Shown here piece by piece: positions 5,244-7,110 of a DNA stretch of 7,110 nucleotides (positions are counted from its first letter, which is position 1; every line of letters begins with the position of its first letter). Both the position numbers and the translations under genes were made by a program. A model generated the notes under the pieces. The model ran no database searches and had not been told where the DNA came from. It saw only the letters and a program-made list of their open reading frames with translations. The DNA is from Candidatus Aenigmatarchaeota archaeon. Lineage in GTDB: Archaea; Aenigmatarchaeota; Aenigmatarchaeia; PWEA01; JACRMZ01. Location of the stretch: NCBI GenBank assembly GCA_016219455.1, contig JACRMZ010000029.1, forward strand, positions 1 to 7,110, in the 5' to 3' direction.

Positions 5244-6179
5244 ATGACTATGGGCGAGGGCGATGCATTCCTTGGCGTTTTCGGCGAACAGCCAAAATCG
5301 AGGAGAGCAGGGATAATAGTCTTCCTTTTCCGCCTTCTCTGCCTGATTGTCATACTTGTGTCGTTCTTCAGGCAGGACATAAACGCCTTCCTTTCCTCTT
5401 CAAAACAAAACATTTCACTCGAGGTATTCACAGGCGAGATTGGGGCGACGACAATCGTGGCGTTCATTGTTGTCGGTTTTCTTGCGCAGCTAGTCGACGG
5501 CGCGCTGGGGATGGCTTACGGCATAACATCCACGACGTTCCTGCTCAGCGTTGGCGTTACTCCGGTGATATCAAGCGCTTCCGTCCACTCGTCAGAAGTG
5601 TTCACTACGGCAATCTCAGGGATTTCCCACCTGAAGCTTGGGAATGTCGACAAGGAGATTTTCAAAAAACTCGTGGTTCCGGGAGTCATTGGCGCCGTCA
5701 TGGGGGCTTACATACTCACGGCGCTGCCTGGCGAAAAACTGAAACCATTTGTTTCGCTCTATCTTCTCCTGATGGGAGTGAGGATACTTCTTGCAGCCAG
5801 CAACAGGGAACCCAGGACCCCCAAGATCAACATGGCCCCGCTGGGGTTTATCGGCGGCTTCCTTGATTCAATCGGCGGGGGAGGCTGGGGGCCTGTCGGG
5901 ACAACGACGCTAGTAGAGAAGGGACACACGCCGCGTTTTACCATAGGCTCCGTGAACGCCGCAGAGTTCTTCATTTCGATGGCGTCAAGCGCAACATTCT
6001 TCCTTACGATAGGGCTCCAGAACTGGAAAGTGATAGCAGGGCTGATAATAGGCGGGGCGCTTGCCGCACCCATAGCAGCGTTCGCGACGAAGTCCCTCCC
6101 GGAGAAACATATGCTGACTGCTGTCGGGCTTCTTATCTGCATCCTCAGCATAAGGACTATATTCCTTTCGGTTTTCTGA
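5244..6179 (+). CDS. TauE/SafE-family membrane transporter (putative sulfite/organosulfonate exporter)
   Basis: A polytopic membrane protein of 311 residues with about eight or nine hydrophobic segments. Two internal repeats carry the family signature: GFLAQLVDGALGMAYG (79-94) followed by TTFLLSVG, and GFIGGFLDSIGGGGWGPVG (201-219) followed by TTLVEKG. Members move sulfite, sulfoacetate or other anions across the cytoplasmic membrane; the substrate cannot be read from sequence here. The N-terminus is longer than usual, with an extra hydrophobic helix (about 22-42) and a polar stretch before the first repeat. ATG 5244 fits the upstream TATA-like arm as a leaderless start; ATG 5250, two codons later, is the alternative. 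It diverges from the CDGSH pair and shares its promoter region. No clear terminator follows the TGA at 6177-6179. Confidence 0.92.
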   Translation: MTMGEGDAFLGVFGEQPKSRRAGIIVFLFRLLCLIVILVSFFRQDINAFLSSSKQNISLEVFTGEIGATTIVAFIVVGFLAQLVDGALGMAYGITSTTFLLSVGVTPVISSASVHSSEVFTTAISGISHLKLGNVDKEIFKKLVVPGVIGAVMGAYILTALPGEKLKPFVSLYLLLMGVRILLAASNREPRTPKINMAPLGFIGGFLDSIGGGGWGPVGTTTLVEKGHTPRFTIGSVNAAEFFISMASSATFFLTIGLQNWKVIAGLIIGGALAAPIAAFATKSLPEKHMLTAVGLLICILSIRTIFLSVF

Positions 6180-6225
6180 ATTGCGATACCCGGCCACTTC
6201 CCGATTAGCTGCCAAAAAGTTAGCA

Positions 6226-6234
6226 CTTTATAAT
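6226..6234 (+). promoter_or_regulatory. TATA box upstream of the UbiD-family gene (distal)
   Basis: CTTTATAAT is the best match to an archaeal TATA box in the gap after the transporter gene. It lies 25-33 bases before an ATG at 6259, the same spacing as for the transporter, so a transcript would begin at or near that ATG. It is also about 75 bases before the decarboxylase ATG. The activity is inferred. Confidence 0.5.
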
Positions 6235-6258
6235 GGCTACATAAAATACGCAGAACCG

Positions 6259-6312
6259 ATGCCTGCTGGACAAAAGAAGCTTAAACCCTTTGGGAGCAAT
6301 TTATTTTCATGA
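6259..6312 (+). CDS. Possible 17-aa leader peptide overlapping the decarboxylase start
   Basis: ATG at 6259 opens a 17-codon frame, MPAGQKKLKPFGSNLFS, ending in TGA at 6310-6312. The stop shares ATGA with the decarboxylase ATG at 6309, the same junction used twice in the KaiC operon. The start lies 25-33 bases after the CTTTATAAT box, so it could be the first codon of a leaderless mRNA that delivers ribosomes to the decarboxylase, which has no Shine-Dalgarno. An ORF this short can arise by chance, and the peptide matches no family I know. Confidence 0.3.
   Translation: MPAGQKKLKPFGSNLFS
6279..6286 (+). promoter_or_regulatory. Possible proximal TATA box of the UbiD-family gene
   Basis: GCTTAAAC lies 23-30 bases before the ATG at 6309, preceded by a purine-rich stretch (AAAAGAA) where a BRE would sit. 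This would give a leaderless decarboxylase transcript and competes with the distal box as the explanation for the start. The remaining gap from 6180 to 6225 shows no gene, RNA or clear terminator. Confidence 0.42.
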
Positions 6313-7110
6313 AAGACATTTTGCAAGTTTTCGATTCTGCCGGGTTGCTTAAGAGAGTTAAGAGAAGCGTCGACCCGAGATTCGAGATACCCGCAATAAT
6401 AAAGGAGGCAGGCTCCACGCCGCTGCTTTTTGAGAACGTCAAAGGCTCCCGTATCCCAGTTGCCTCAAACATATGCGGCTCCCGCGAGCTTGTGGCAATC
6501 GGACTTGGCATAAAAAAAGACGAGATAATAAAAACTCTCGCCAACGCCATAGACAATCCCAAGGAGCCTTTCGTTTCCAAAAAGCACGATTACAGGGAAA
6601 TGGAAGTTGACCTTGGAAAAATCCCAATCCTTACATACTACCCCACAGACGGCGGCCCGTACGTCTCGTCCGGCATCGTTATCGCAAGGGACAAGGAGCT
6701 TGGGATAAACGCGTCTTTCCACCGCGGCATGGTGATAGGGAAGGACAGGATGGTTTTCAGGATTCTTGAAAGGGATTTTGGCAAGTTCATTTCACGCGGG
6801 CTCAAGGAATTTGCGTATTGCATCGGCTCGCCGATTCAGGTTCTTATTGCTGCGGCAATTTCGACTGAGAAGCCGGAACTGGGCATAGCCAACGCGCTGA
6901 AGAGCACAGAGCTTGTAGAGCTTGCCGGCCACGCCGTCCCGAAAGCTGACATCGTCATGATAATGGAGTTCACTGGCGAGATGGCCGACGAGGGGCCGTA
7001 TGTTGATTTGACAGAGACTTCTGACATCGTAAGGAAGCAGCGTGTGGCGAGGGTGAAAAAGATATTTGCAGTCGATAATCCGATTTTCCACGGGCTGCTT
7101 GCAGGCGACT
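6309..7110 (+). CDS. UbiD-family decarboxylase, likely anhydromevalonate phosphate decarboxylase (3' partial)
   Basis: The first 267 residues of a UbiD-family enzyme; the frame is still open at the window end, and the family is usually a little over 400 residues. UbiD enzymes decarboxylate with prenylated FMN supplied by a UbiX-type prenyltransferase. Family features visible are NICGSRELVAIGLGI (54-68), INASFHRGMVIGKDR (133-147) in the cofactor and metal region, and DEGPYVDLTETSDIVRKQ (227-244). That last motif matches the DEGPF-VD-T-TYD-VR pattern I associate with the archaeal branch acting in the modified mevalonate pathway to isoprenoid lipids, rather than the EGPFGE pattern of ubiquinone or phenolic-acid enzymes. 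PIFHGLLAGD at the truncated end is also family-like. No Shine-Dalgarno precedes ATG 6309; it is either leaderless from the box at 6279-6286 or coupled to the short upstream ORF. Family membership is firm; the exact substrate is inferred. Confidence 0.9.
   Translation, partial: MKDILQVFDSAGLLKRVKRSVDPRFEIPAIIKEAGSTPLLFENVKGSRIPVASNICGSRELVAIGLGIKKDEIIKTLANAIDNPKEPFVSKKHDYREMEVDLGKIPILTYYPTDGGPYVSSGIVIARDKELGINASFHRGMVIGKDRMVFRILERDFGKFISRGLKEFAYCIGSPIQVLIAAAISTEKPELGIANALKSTELVELAGHAVPKADIVMIMEFTGEMADEGPYVDLTETSDIVRKQRVARVKKIFAVDNPIFHGLLAGD

Noticed and set aside
1..7110. CRISPR array, insertion sequence, tRNA or rRNA gene, prophage
   Set aside because: I saw no regular direct repeats, transposase motifs, tRNA cloverleaf or rRNA core sequence; gene style looks uniform across the window.

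Overview
The window looks archaeal. Several start codons lie 25-32 bases downstream of AT-rich TATA-like boxes with little or no leader, while others have GGAGG/GAGGTGAT-type ribosome binding sites. The gene content also fits: KaiC-like RecA ATPases organised around a membrane sensor, and a UbiD-family decarboxylase carrying the motif I associate with the archaeal mevalonate pathway enzyme. I cannot fix the lineage; Nitrososphaerota-like or DPANN-like origins are both possible. The first 13 bases are Illumina adapter sequence, so position 1 is probably a contig end in a draft or metagenomic assembly, and genomic sequence starts at about 14.

Region 1 (about 84-4797, + strand) is one tightly packed five-gene operon: a two-domain KaiC-like ATPase with both Walker A lysines; a two-TM receptor (extracellular helical sensor, HAMP, Aer-like PAS) with no kinase, cyclase or methyl-accepting output domain; and three single RecA/KaiC-fold proteins, none with a Walker A lysine. 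Junctions are a 4-base overlap, an 11-base overlap, a 4-base overlap and a 2-base gap. The simplest reading is a one-pathway sensory module: the receptor detects an external ligand and an internal redox or energy state, and signals to a KaiC-type ATPase assembly with pseudo-ATPase partners. This is the most interesting part of the window. A hairpin with a T-rich loop follows at 4811-4827.

Region 2 (4831-5180, - strand) holds two adjacent 57-codon genes for single-domain CDGSH iron-sulfur proteins, two bases apart. The upstream gene is easily missed because it is short. The downstream gene is easily over-extended at its N-terminus into the wrong frame of the first.

Region 3 (5244-6179, + strand) is a TauE/SafE-family membrane transporter, divergent from the CDGSH pair. 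The 63-base gap between them contains a 17-bp palindrome (5212-5228) whose two arms each look like a TATA box, one for each direction.

Region 4 (6180 to the end, + strand) is a 129-base gap with two TATA-like boxes and a possible 17-codon ORF, then a UbiD-family decarboxylase cut off by the window end. Its upstream ORF and start codon overlap as ATGA.
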